A DNA stretch of 41,557 bases, taken from an uncultured Algibacter sp. (GTDB taxonomy: Bacteria > Bacteroidota > Bacteroidia > Flavobacteriales > Flavobacteriaceae). Positions 1 through 7,404 of the stretch are shown here, piece by piece. The first letter of the stretch is position 1; each line of letters begins with the position of its first letter. Location: assembly GCA_938003745.1 (NCBI GenBank), contig CALKXS010000022.1, forward strand, positions 1-41,557, written 5' to 3'. Below the pieces are notes generated by a model that saw only the letters and a program-made list of their open reading frames with translations, searched no databases and was not told the DNA's origin. A program made the position numbers and the translations under genes.

Positions 1-533
1 CATGCAGCAATAATAGTATCTTCTGTGGTTAAATTATCGCTCATAGACCAGCCAACTACTTTTCGATTAAATAAATCAATAATAACAGTTAAATACCTCC
101 ACCCTTGTTTGGTTTCTATATAAGTGATGTCTGATACCCATACTTGATTTACTCTAGATACTTTAAAATTTTGATTTAAAATGTTTGGTGCTACCGAATA
201 CCTGTGATTACTATCAGTTGTTATCTTAAAATTGCGCTTTCTTCTAGCAAATAAACCATTTGCTTTCATTAGTCTAGCTGCTCTAGGTCTAGAAATAGAA
301 TGTCCTAACTTCTCTAATGCCATTTTGATTCTTGGTGCTCCATAACTTTCAAAACTATCTTTAAAAATGATGGTGATTAATTCTGACAGCTTCTGATTAT
401 ATAACCAAAGTTCTGAAACTTTAGCCTTTAACCAATTGTAATAGCCATTTCTACTAACGTTTAAAACTTTACACATCTTCCCAACAGGAAATTTAAACTT
501 ATGATGTTTTATAAACCTAAACTTTACTTGTCG
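1..533 (-). CDS. IS3-family transposase OrfB (DDE integrase), partial at window edge
   Basis: Reading the minus strand from about 533 to the edge gives an uninterrupted frame absent from the ORF track because it leaves the window. It contains FPVGKMCKVLNVSRNGYYNW, SYGAPRIKMALEKLGH and the integrase core start VNQVWVSDITYIETKQGW followed by LTVIIDLFNRKVVGWSM. These are typical of IS3 OrfB: an N-terminal HTH_21 region, then an rve/DDE domain whose first catalytic Asp lies in WVSDITY. The frame is -1 relative to OrfA, as expected for translation by programmed frameshifting. The second Asp and the Glu lie beyond the edge. No stop or frameshift is visible in this part, although the partner orfA is broken. 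The exact N-terminus is uncertain because it normally depends on the frameshift. Confidence 0.88.
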
Positions 534-822
534 CTCTTGAAGAAGATGCTCACCACCTTTTTTAATGTCTCATGCTCTTCTGAAATATCTTGTAACTGTT
601 CTTTAATAGGGCTATTTCTTTTTGTTCATCTGTCAATTTTGGCTTCCCTCGACCTGGAAAACTGTTCTTTCCATAATCGTGCGATTCTTTTCGCCAACGG
701 TGTAATACTGAATATGGAATCTCTAATTCTTCACATATCTGTTTTGTGTTACCTCGGGCATAACTTAATTATACTGCTTTTTGTTTAAATGATGGACTGT
801 AAGTCCTATTTCGTTTTGTAAT
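524..822 (-). pseudogene. IS3-family orfA, broken
   Basis: The translation reads TKRNRTYSPSFKQKAV, stop, LSYARGNTKQICEELEIPYS, VLHRWRKESHDYGKNSFPGR and so on: an HTH_8/IS3 OrfA protein ending SDK-stop at 524. Three lesions are visible. The start ATG is ATT at 820-822, compared with ATG in the related copy near 2000. A GAA-to-TAA type change gives AV*LSY. A missing base near the codons for EIALLK shifts the frame. The A6G slippery heptamer for -1 frameshifting is still present. OrfA should bind the IS ends and feed into the OrfAB fusion, so this copy is probably unable to make transposase. Confidence 0.85.
557..563 (-). promoter_or_regulatory. A6G slippery heptamer for -1 ribosomal frameshift (IS3 orfA/orfB)
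   Basis: On the minus strand the orfA frame reads tta aaa aag, so the heptamer A-AAA-AAG is in phase. This is the canonical IS3-family slippery site. Downstream, orfB is open in the -1 frame, matching the mechanism. Confidence 0.75.
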
Positions 823-869
823 GATTCAAAGTTAATTTATGTAACTCTAAATCTCGCACTTATATCTCC

Positions 870-917
870 AGACCGAACCATATATATATATATATATATA
901 TATATATGCTTCGGTCT
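870..917. repeat. (TA)n microsatellite flanked by inverted arms
   Basis: About 13 TA units (880-907) lie between AGACCGAACC and GCTTCGGTCT, which pair at nine of ten positions. With the self-complementary TA run, the whole block can fold into one long hairpin. It sits directly between the end of the IS3 homology and the group II intron domain V, so it may be the collapsed domain IV stem of that intron. Confidence 0.7.
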
Positions 918-997
918 TGAAGAGCCGTATGATGGGGGACTATCACGTACGGTTCTGTGAGAGGTTTAGGGGTGAGATTCCCCTTTACCTACTCGAC
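918..997 (+). ncRNA. Group II intron 3' fragment: domains V and VI
   Basis: Positions 922-955 fold as a canonical 34-nt domain V. The outer 8-bp stem is GAGCCGTA with TACGGTTC, which contains the AGC catalytic triad. A two-base CG bulge on the 3' side follows, then a 6-bp inner stem (TGATGG with CTATCA) closed by the GNRA loop GGGA. It is followed by a domain VI-like hairpin (AGGTTTAGGGG...CCCCTTTACCT) and the intron-like terminus CTACTCGAC, giving a probable 3' splice boundary at 997. Domains I-III and the reverse transcriptase/maturase are absent, and upstream is the TA hairpin and then IS3. It is therefore an orphan 3' end that cannot splice by itself. The intron class was not assigned. 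Confidence 0.87.
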
Positions 998-1168
998 ATT
1001 GTTAACTTTTTATAAAAGTTGTGTTTTTATAACTAGAGAATGAATATTTTTGTAGCTTAGTAAATCTTAACGTCTCTCGACATGTTAAAAAGCCTAATAA
1101 ATGGGATTATTTATTGGTTTATGAAACGAGCATGATTCCTGTTGGTTTAATTTAAATATATAGGTGTT

Positions 1169-1813
1169 ATGACGGATTTAAAAAGACGGGTCATTGTTAT
1201 AGAGGATGACGAAATATTATTAGAATCATATGAGTATTACATTAATTCTTTCGAGGGTTATGTATTAAAAGGGCTTTACAGGAATGTTAATGATGCCTTA
1301 AAAGATTTCAAAAACACCTATCCAAATATTATATTAAGTGATATTTCAATGCCAGGAATGAGCGGTGTTGAGGGAGTTAAAAGGTTTAAGCAGCTTGATG
1401 ATTCTGTGAGAATAATTCTTATTAGTGTACATGATGATATTAACTATGTTTTAGATTCTATTAAGAACAAGGTAGATGGGTATCTTACTAAGCCTATAAA
1501 TAAAGATAGTCTAAAACAAGCCTTGTTATCTGTAGAGTACGGAGGAGTTCCTTTAACAGGAGATATTTCAAAACTTATAGTTGAAATGTTGAGAAATGAA
1601 AAACAAGAAATCTTTTCTAAAAATGATATTTTTTCTGAACGTGAAGTTGAAATTCTGGAGCTCTTTACAAAAGGTTTTACATATAAGTCTATTGCGGATA
1701 CTTTGTTTATTTCTCATAGCACAGTTAATTTTCATATACAAAATATCTATAGCAAATTAGATGTGAATAATAAATCTGACGCACTTGTAAAGTTAAAATT
1801 GCATAGAGCATAG
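1169..1813 (+). CDS. NarL/LuxR-type response regulator, orphan
   Basis: A 214-residue two-component response regulator that should act as a phosphorylation-controlled DNA-binding transcription factor in the cytoplasm. The receiver domain spans roughly residues 7-125: the acidic pair is E12-D13-D14, the phospho-acceptor is D58 in LSDISMPGMSG, the conserved Ser is S86 and the Lys is K108 in LTKP. A C-terminal LuxR helix-turn-helix (about 150-214) starts at SEREVEILELFTKGFTYKSI and has the HSTVNFHIQNIYSKLDV recognition region. No histidine kinase gene is in the window and the gene stands alone between mobile-element remnants, so its kinase, if any, is elsewhere. Related Bacteroidota proteins often work with orphan or hybrid kinases. 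The start ATG is chosen because the receiver begins within a few residues. The target genes are unknown. Confidence 0.92.
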   Translation: MTDLKRRVIVIEDDEILLESYEYYINSFEGYVLKGLYRNVNDALKDFKNTYPNIILSDISMPGMSGVEGVKRFKQLDDSVRIILISVHDDINYVLDSIKNKVDGYLTKPINKDSLKQALLSVEYGGVPLTGDISKLIVEMLRNEKQEIFSKNDIFSEREVEILELFTKGFTYKSIADTLFISHSTVNFHIQNIYSKLDVNNKSDALVKLKLHRA

Positions 1814-1923
1814 TAATTCTACTCTATATTGCAATTCTAAAAAGACCATTAAAATATAGCCTTTCCTTTTTTAATTTTTTAAACACTTTTTTAAAGATAT
1901 TCCATAGTATACTTTATTTAAGG

Positions 1924-2113
1924 TTCTAAATAATGGACTTACTATATTAGTCTTGAGATATAAGTGCGAGATTTAGAATTACATAAATTAACTTTGAATC
2001 ATGAAAAGGCAGTACAGAAATTACAGTTCGTTCTTTAAGATAAAAGTCGTATAATTAAGTTCTGTCCGAAGCAACACAAAACAAGTATGTGAAGAATTAG
2101 ACATTCCATATTC
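1924..2113 (+). mobile_element. IS3-family remnant (left end and start of orfA)
   Basis: The sequence starts TGGACTTACTATATTA and continues with GAGATATAAGTGCGAGATTT and TAACTTTGAATC, matching the reversed sequence at about 822-868. It then has an ATG (2000) and a broken OrfA start (MKRQYRNYS..., EELDIPYS after frameshifts). Homology stops about where the hydrolase stop codon lies. This copy points rightwards and the copy at the window start points leftwards, so the two IS left ends face each other around the response regulator. Confidence 0.75.
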
Positions 2114-2954
2114 AGCTTCTTATAAAGTTAATTGTTTCAGTAATTACTTGGTTTAAATGAATCGAAATAGTAGTTTCTTCCAAAGAATGTGATATACCAA
2201 AAACATGATTTGCATCTTTTATAATGCTTAAAGAGCTTTTGGGATTCCATTTTTTTAGTTGATATGCTTCCTCTATTTTAACAGACGCATCTGCATCTCC
2301 GTGGATTATTAAATGAGGTGTTTCTAGCTTTTTTACAGCTCTACTTATTGTTAGTCGCTCTTTATTTTTAATAAAGTTTGTGTAGAATTGAAAATAGTGT
2401 GGCATCTCTTGTTTAGTGCGTCCATTTTTCACAAAAGAGACGCCAGTTTCCTTCCATAAATTAAAATGATCTCCTTTTGGAAATCTTGAAGCATAATCAC
2501 TAACTCCAGCTAAACTGATTACTTTTTTTACCCTAGTGTCTTCTTCTGCTTTAATTAAAACTATTCCTCCTCCTCTACTATGACCTATTAGTGTTATATC
2601 GCTGAGATTCCCATTAATTTTGGTGTCATTATTATTAAAAATCCAATCTATAACAGATTCTAAATCATCTAATTCTATAATATAATTGTTGTTTCCAAAA
2701 GCTTCTAAGTCTGGAAAGTCAATAGGTTGTTCTATTGTGCCCCCATTGTGGGAGAAATTAAATTTTATAAAATAGAAGTCTTCTTTGGCAAAAGCATCAG
2801 CCATAATATTCCAAGCGCCCCAGTCTTTAAAACCTTTATATCCATGGCAAAATATTATAATTGATTTTGGCTTGTTATTGTTTTTAAAATGTGAATCGAC
2901 AAGAATAGACTTACCATGTTTGCCTTGAATTGTTGCTTGTAGTTTTGTATTCAT
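2112..2954 (-). CDS. Alpha/beta-hydrolase family protein
   Basis: A 280-residue serine hydrolase of the alpha/beta fold, probably cytoplasmic as no signal peptide is seen. The oxyanion-hole region is IIFCHGYKGFKDWGAW. The nucleophile elbow is GHSRGGG around residue 126 with Ser as nucleophile. The acid is likely in LIIHGDADASVKIEEA, and the His is in DANHVFG near the C-terminus. The order and spacing match dienelactone hydrolase/BAAT-like esterases and peptidases; the substrate cannot be told. It lies 2 bases downstream of the AddB-like gene on the same strand, so they are probably co-transcribed. Its stop codon falls at the boundary with an IS3 remnant, so the last few residues may have been supplied or shortened by the insertion. 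Confidence 0.88.
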   Translation of the reverse strand: MNTKLQATIQGKHGKSILVDSHFKNNNKPKSIIIFCHGYKGFKDWGAWNIMADAFAKEDFYFIKFNFSHNGGTIEQPIDFPDLEAFGNNNYIIELDDLESVIDWIFNNNDTKINGNLSDITLIGHSRGGGIVLIKAEEDTRVKKVISLAGVSDYASRFPKGDHFNLWKETGVSFVKNGRTKQEMPHYFQFYTNFIKNKERLTISRAVKKLETPHLIIHGDADASVKIEEAYQLKKWNPKSSLSIIKDANHVFGISHSLEETTISIHLNQVITETINFIRS

Positions 2955-2956
2955 TT

Positions 2957-5716
2957 TTAAACATCTTTTTCTTCAAAATCTATATTAACATCACAAATTT
3001 CAATAATCAATTTTTTTAATTCAATATGAAATGCTTCTATAGTTTCGTTTGTAATTAATGAGCTTTTTTTCGCATATGCTCCTGGTTTGTCTTTTTTTGA
3101 AAATTTTAAAAAGCCTTTACTGAGATTTTTAAATGAAATAATACCAGCTTCAATAGGAAAATCCATGTTTTTTGATGCTTGCATCATATATGCGTAAGTT
3201 AAAATTTGAAATGGTTTGCTATACTTTTTATAATCTGTGTTGATGTCCTCCCAATTAACAATTTCTACTTGGGGTTGATCTACGCGACCGGTTTTGTAAT
3301 CTATAATTCTTGTAATACCATTGTATTGATCTACGCGGTCTACCATTCCTGTTAAATAAATAGGGAAATCAATTTCTGGAATATCAATTTTCACTCTGTT
3401 ATTGGCTTCAATGGCTATTATTTTTATTTCGTTTCCTTTTTTTAAATCTTCAATTTCTAAATCTAGAAAATTAGAAACGTACCGTTTAGCAATTTCAAAA
3501 ATGATGAGGTTTTTACCCTTTGTAATATCTCCTTCTTTATAAATATCTTTAAAGTGATGCGTTACAGTTTTTTGAATATTGTTTTTTAATTTTTTTATTA
3601 TATCTACAGATAAAAATGAGCCAATTAAAGGTTTGTAAAAATCTTCTAAAGTATTATGTACAACCGTTCCCAAAGTATTTGCTGCTACAGTTTCTTCAAC
3701 TTCACCAAATTCTTTAATTTTCAATATTTTTTGATAGTAAAAATCTAAAGGATTACGAACATAGTTTGTTAAAGAAGAGGGCGAAAAGCCTTTTTTTGCT
3801 ATATCTTTTAAACGATTAATAACATCGTTGTCTTTTTTTATTGTATTTAAAGTATGTTCTATTATAGGTATTTGAGGTGCAACTATTTCATGAGACATAT
3901 TATGAATGCCTTCTAGTTCTAATTGTGTTATAAACCTGCTTTTTTCACCACCAGTAAGTATATCTGCTTCTGTATTGTAAAGAATGAAAACATTTTTTGC
4001 ACGCTGTAAAAGTCTGTAAAAATGATAGGTGTAAACAGCATCTTTTTCTTTATAGGTAGGGAGTTTATTTTCAATTTTTACATCAAAAGGAATAAATGAA
4101 TTGTTACTTTTTCCAGATGGTAAAACGCCTTCATTAACTGAAGAAATAATAATAGTTTCAAAATCTAAAACACGAGATTCTAACATTCCCATGATTTGTA
4201 AACCTTGAAGTGGTTCTCCTTGAAAGTCTAAAGTTTCAGAGCTTAATAACTCTTTATAGATACTATGTAATGTGTATACGTCTTTAATGTGATCATAATC
4301 TTGATTTAATCTAGAAAGCTCATTAAATAGCTCATTAAAGCGAAATAGATATTCTAGAGAAAGAAGATTGGTATCTTTGTTAATGTCAAGATACTTTTTA
4401 ATTTCTAAAATTAATAATGAAGCATTTTTTAAAGAGGAATTTATAGAAGCTTCCCAGTTTTTAAATAATAAGTCTATTAATTTATCAGTTTCTTTAGATA
4501 TGTTTTTTAAACGATTTGCTGTTAAATAAATAAGGTTATTATCACTAATAGTTTCAATTATTTTGGAAGCATAATCTACATCTTCAATTTGAAATAATGG
4601 CCTTATAAATTGATGTGATATTAGCTTTATAACATCTTTATGGTAAAACTCATTAGATGGTTTTTTATGAATTGTGAATAGTTGCTCAAATAAAGAAGCT
4701 AATGGAATAGATTTCAAAGGAAATCCCATGGTTATGTTTAAAGCACTAATATTTGAAGGGATAGAATTTAAAACAGGAATCAATAGGTTTTCATCACCTA
4801 GAATAACTGCCGTGTTATTTAAAGTGTTGTGTTTCTTTTTTAAGTTATTTAAAATGGTGCCAATATATTTTGCTTGTCCTATGTTTTTAGGTATCCCATG
4901 AATTGAAATGTTTTTTTCTTTGGAATAATTGGTTGTTATCCATTCAAACTTATTCTTTTCAAAAAATTTCCAATTGTTTTTATGTTGACGTGTAAATAGG
5001 GCAGCATCATGTTTTTTGTTATTAAAAAAAACAGTGTCGATATCCCAAAATATTTCTGCCAATTGATTTTCTAAAAGTTGTTGAATTATCTGTTCTTCTG
5101 AAGAATTTAAGGCATTAAAACCTAGAAATATATGTTGTTTATTGTTATTGTTAGAAATGTATTTTTCTAAATTTTCAGCAGCTTTTCTATAAATTAAACC
5201 TTGATACCCTATTTTTTTGTTTAGAAGGCTTGTGGTAAAATGTTTGTAATAGCTATGAAGTTTACTCCAAAAAGATAGATAGTTTTTTACAAAATCGGTT
5301 TTATCCTGTTCAAGAGACCAGTGATTTATATCTTGTATGTCACTTAGATAATTAAATATGCTTTCTTGAGGAATTAGATATCTATCTATTTCGTTAAAGT
5401 CTTGAAGTAGAATTTGTGCCCATTTTGAAAAAGATTCAAATGTGTCTCTTTCCTTTTCTTTTGTTAAAGTTCTGTAGGTGTTGTAAAATTCAAAAAGAAG
5501 CTCGGTATTTGTAACCGTTTTTAATTGAGATAGTTCTTCAACAAACTCTTCTATACTTATTATAGTAGGAGAAAAAATGGTTTTTTCTGTAACTTGGGCA
5601 AGTTGATTTTTTAAGAAAACCCCAGCTCTTTTACTTGGTAAAACAAAGGTTAAACTAGAAAGGTCTCTTTGGGAATTTTGTAAATGTTTTAGAACATCAA
5701 ATATAAAAGTTGTCAT
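2957..5716 (-). CDS. addB: AddB-like PD-(D/E)XK nuclease, partner of AddA
   Basis: A 919-residue protein with a RecB-family nuclease domain at the C-terminus (about 650-900). It shows the His motif GTVVHNTLEDFY, the metal-binding LTGMVDRVDQ, the catalytic RIIDYKTGRV and the QILTYAYMM helix. The long N-terminus begins FVLPSKRAGVFLKNQLAQ, which fits the inactive helicase-like fold of AddB/RexB but has no Walker A motif. AddAB processes double-strand breaks for recombination. Cys residues that form the Fe-S staple in classical AddB are not seen at the start of the nuclease domain, where NPLDFYYQKILKIKE replaces a CP...F... motif. The AddA-like gene is upstream on the same strand, separated by ompA. 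Assignment to AddB rests on this pairing and domain; RexB-like is an equivalent name. Confidence 0.82.
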   Translation of the reverse strand: MTTFIFDVLKHLQNSQRDLSSLTFVLPSKRAGVFLKNQLAQVTEKTIFSPTIISIEEFVEELSQLKTVTNTELLFEFYNTYRTLTKEKERDTFESFSKWAQILLQDFNEIDRYLIPQESIFNYLSDIQDINHWSLEQDKTDFVKNYLSFWSKLHSYYKHFTTSLLNKKIGYQGLIYRKAAENLEKYISNNNNKQHIFLGFNALNSSEEQIIQQLLENQLAEIFWDIDTVFFNNKKHDAALFTRQHKNNWKFFEKNKFEWITTNYSKEKNISIHGIPKNIGQAKYIGTILNNLKKKHNTLNNTAVILGDENLLIPVLNSIPSNISALNITMGFPLKSIPLASLFEQLFTIHKKPSNEFYHKDVIKLISHQFIRPLFQIEDVDYASKIIETISDNNLIYLTANRLKNISKETDKLIDLLFKNWEASINSSLKNASLLILEIKKYLDINKDTNLLSLEYLFRFNELFNELSRLNQDYDHIKDVYTLHSIYKELLSSETLDFQGEPLQGLQIMGMLESRVLDFETIIISSVNEGVLPSGKSNNSFIPFDVKIENKLPTYKEKDAVYTYHFYRLLQRAKNVFILYNTEADILTGGEKSRFITQLELEGIHNMSHEIVAPQIPIIEHTLNTIKKDNDVINRLKDIAKKGFSPSSLTNYVRNPLDFYYQKILKIKEFGEVEETVAANTLGTVVHNTLEDFYKPLIGSFLSVDIIKKLKNNIQKTVTHHFKDIYKEGDITKGKNLIIFEIAKRYVSNFLDLEIEDLKKGNEIKIIAIEANNRVKIDIPEIDFPIYLTGMVDRVDQYNGITRIIDYKTGRVDQPQVEIVNWEDINTDYKKYSKPFQILTYAYMMQASKNMDFPIEAGIISFKNLSKGFLKFSKKDKPGAYAKKSSLITNETIEAFHIELKKLIIEICDVNIDFEEKDV

Positions 5717-5727
5717 TCTATAAAAAT

Positions 5728-5758
5728 AAAAAACGCTTCGGATATCCGAAGCGTTTTT
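5728..5758. terminator. Perfect-palindrome bidirectional terminator
   Basis: AAAAACGCTTCGGAT with ATCCGAAGCGTTTTT is a 15+15 perfect inverted repeat with A/T tracts on both sides. It lies just past the 3' end of ompA and before the start of addB, so it should end ompA transcription and let addB be controlled separately. Confidence 0.88.
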
Positions 5759-5797
5759 CTAAAAGTTTATAAACAGTTTTGTTTATATATCTTTTTA

Positions 5798-7189
5798 TTA
5801 TTTTACTAAGTTGATTTCAACTCTTCTGTTATTTGCTTTACCAGCTCTAGTTTTATTAGAGTCAATTGGTCTAGTTTCACCATATCCAATTGCAGATAAT
5901 CTAGAAGAAGAAATTCCGTGAGTTGTTAAGAAGTTTTTTACAGAATTAGCTCTAGAATCAGATAATTTTTGGTTGAGTAAATCAGAACCAGAACTATCAG
6001 TATGACCTTCAATAGTAAATGTCGCAGTATTATATTCTTTTAAGATACCAATAATATCTTTTAATACAGACTCAGATTGAGATTTTATAGAAGATCTTCC
6101 AGTATCAAATAAGATAGTTTTAGCGTAATCATTAAGAGTTGCTTGAACAGCCGCAGTTACTTCAGGACAGCCATTGTTAGCAACAGTGCCCTTAACTTTA
6201 GGACATTTATCATCTTTATCTAAAACACCATCATTATCAGCATCTGCCCAAGGACAACCTTTGTTAGCTGCAGGGCCCTTAACTTTAGGACATTTATCAT
6301 AAACATCAGTAACACCGTCACCATCAGAATCTGGACAACCAGCTAAAGCTTTTAAACCAGCAACTGAAGGACAGTTATCATCTTTATCAGCAACACCATC
6401 TCCATCAGAATCTGGACATCCGTTAAACTCAGCTATACCAGCTTCGTTAGGACAAGAATCTTTAGAATCTTCAACACCATCTCCATCAGTATCAGGACAA
6501 CCATTAAAAGCCTCTAATCCAGCAACATTTGGACAAGCATCATCCTTGTCATATATTCCATCACCATCAGTATCAGTTCCACCAAATCTGATAGAAAGAC
6601 CAGCTGTATGTTGGAAGTGAGTATCTAAATAATCTTCGAAAGCATGCTTGTAAGAAGACTGAACAGTTAAACCAATGTTTTCATTAAACCATACATTGAA
6701 ACCTAAAGTACCATTTAAAGTACCAGCACCAATTTCATCAACCCAAGTGTAACCACCTCCAACTCCTAAATAAGGATCGAAAGTTTTACCTTCTAAGAAG
6801 TTATATTTAATTGTACCATCAATACCATAATAAGATAAATCATCAACTTCGTTAGTTACATCAGGGTTAGTACTAATATCTCCCCATTTGTCAATTTTAT
6901 TTACTGAACCAGCAATTCCAAAAGAAAAACCATCACTTAAATACTTAGAGACAGAAATTGTTGATAAAGAAGGTAGGATGTTCCAGTGATCGCTAGCGTT
7001 TGCAAATTCGTCTCCAAAAGAGTCGCTTGCGAAACCACCTTGAAAAAGTGCTCCATCCCCAGAAGGATAAGCATCAACTGCGTTTACACCAATGGTAATT
7101 TGCCATGGGTTGTTTTTGTCTTGAGCATTAGTGTTGCTATAAACAAGTACAAGCAACATAGCTAACATTAATCGGCTAAGATTTTTCAT
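5798..7189 (-). CDS. OmpA-family protein with thrombospondin type-3 repeats
   Basis: An outer-membrane protein of about 463 residues. The ORF track starts at a TTG (7195); the ATG at 7189 is preferred because it gives a clean signal peptide (MKNLSRLMLAMLLVLVYSNT, cut after ...NAQ). Residues about 25-205 look like an OmpA-type beta barrel ending with ...HTAGLSIRFGG. Then come five calcium-binding type-3 repeats of the form DxDGDGVxDxxDxCP. The C-terminal OmpA domain (about 350-463) has TIEGHTDSSGS, LSDSRANSVKNFL and NNRRVEINL, the peptidoglycan-binding pattern. It likely anchors the outer membrane to the cell wall, as in the major OmpA-like proteins of Flavobacteria. It has a strong promoter match upstream and its own terminator downstream. 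Confidence 0.93.
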   Translation of the reverse strand: MKNLSRLMLAMLLVLVYSNTNAQDKNNPWQITIGVNAVDAYPSGDGALFQGGFASDSFGDEFANASDHWNILPSLSTISVSKYLSDGFSFGIAGSVNKIDKWGDISTNPDVTNEVDDLSYYGIDGTIKYNFLEGKTFDPYLGVGGGYTWVDEIGAGTLNGTLGFNVWFNENIGLTVQSSYKHAFEDYLDTHFQHTAGLSIRFGGTDTDGDGIYDKDDACPNVAGLEAFNGCPDTDGDGVEDSKDSCPNEAGIAEFNGCPDSDGDGVADKDDNCPSVAGLKALAGCPDSDGDGVTDVYDKCPKVKGPAANKGCPWADADNDGVLDKDDKCPKVKGTVANNGCPEVTAAVQATLNDYAKTILFDTGRSSIKSQSESVLKDIIGILKEYNTATFTIEGHTDSSGSDLLNQKLSDSRANSVKNFLTTHGISSSRLSAIGYGETRPIDSNKTRAGKANNRRVEINLVK

Positions 7190-7223
7190 ATTCAAAAGTT
7201 TAATTTTAAGTGTTAATTGTCAA

Positions 7224-7254
7224 CAAAAGTAAGTTGTTAAATTTTGTTAACAAA
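7224..7254 (-). promoter_or_regulatory. Bacteroidota-type promoter of the ompA-like gene
   Basis: The minus strand reads TTTG, 19 bases, TACTTTTG, matching the Bacteroidota consensus TTTG-N19/20-TAnnTTTG. The start of transcription would be near 7217, giving a leader of about 25-30 bases to the ATG at 7189. There is no Shine-Dalgarno sequence; the leader is A/T-rich as usual in the group. Confidence 0.75.
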
Positions 7255-7404
7255 GACAAATATATAAAAAAAAAGAAGATATTGTTTATTCATCGGTAGT
7301 TCAGAACCATTATGCATAAAAGAATAGAGACTAAACAAGTGTATAATTAGGGTTTTATGTTAATCTTATAGCTTGTCTGTTAATTCTTTCTTTGAAAAAA
7401 TAAA

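Noticed and set aside
501-788. 95-residue plus-strand ORF
   Set aside because: It is the antisense shadow of the IS3 orfA/orfB genes, whose minus-strand translation is clearly the coding one.
1953-1985. GTGCGAGATT as the 5' end of a group II intron
   Set aside because: Although it resembles GTGCGAC intron starts, the sequence is shared with IS3 left ends and leads directly into orfA.
4674-4901. Plus-strand ORF inside addB
   Set aside because: Antisense shadow without any family features; the minus-strand frame is the real gene.
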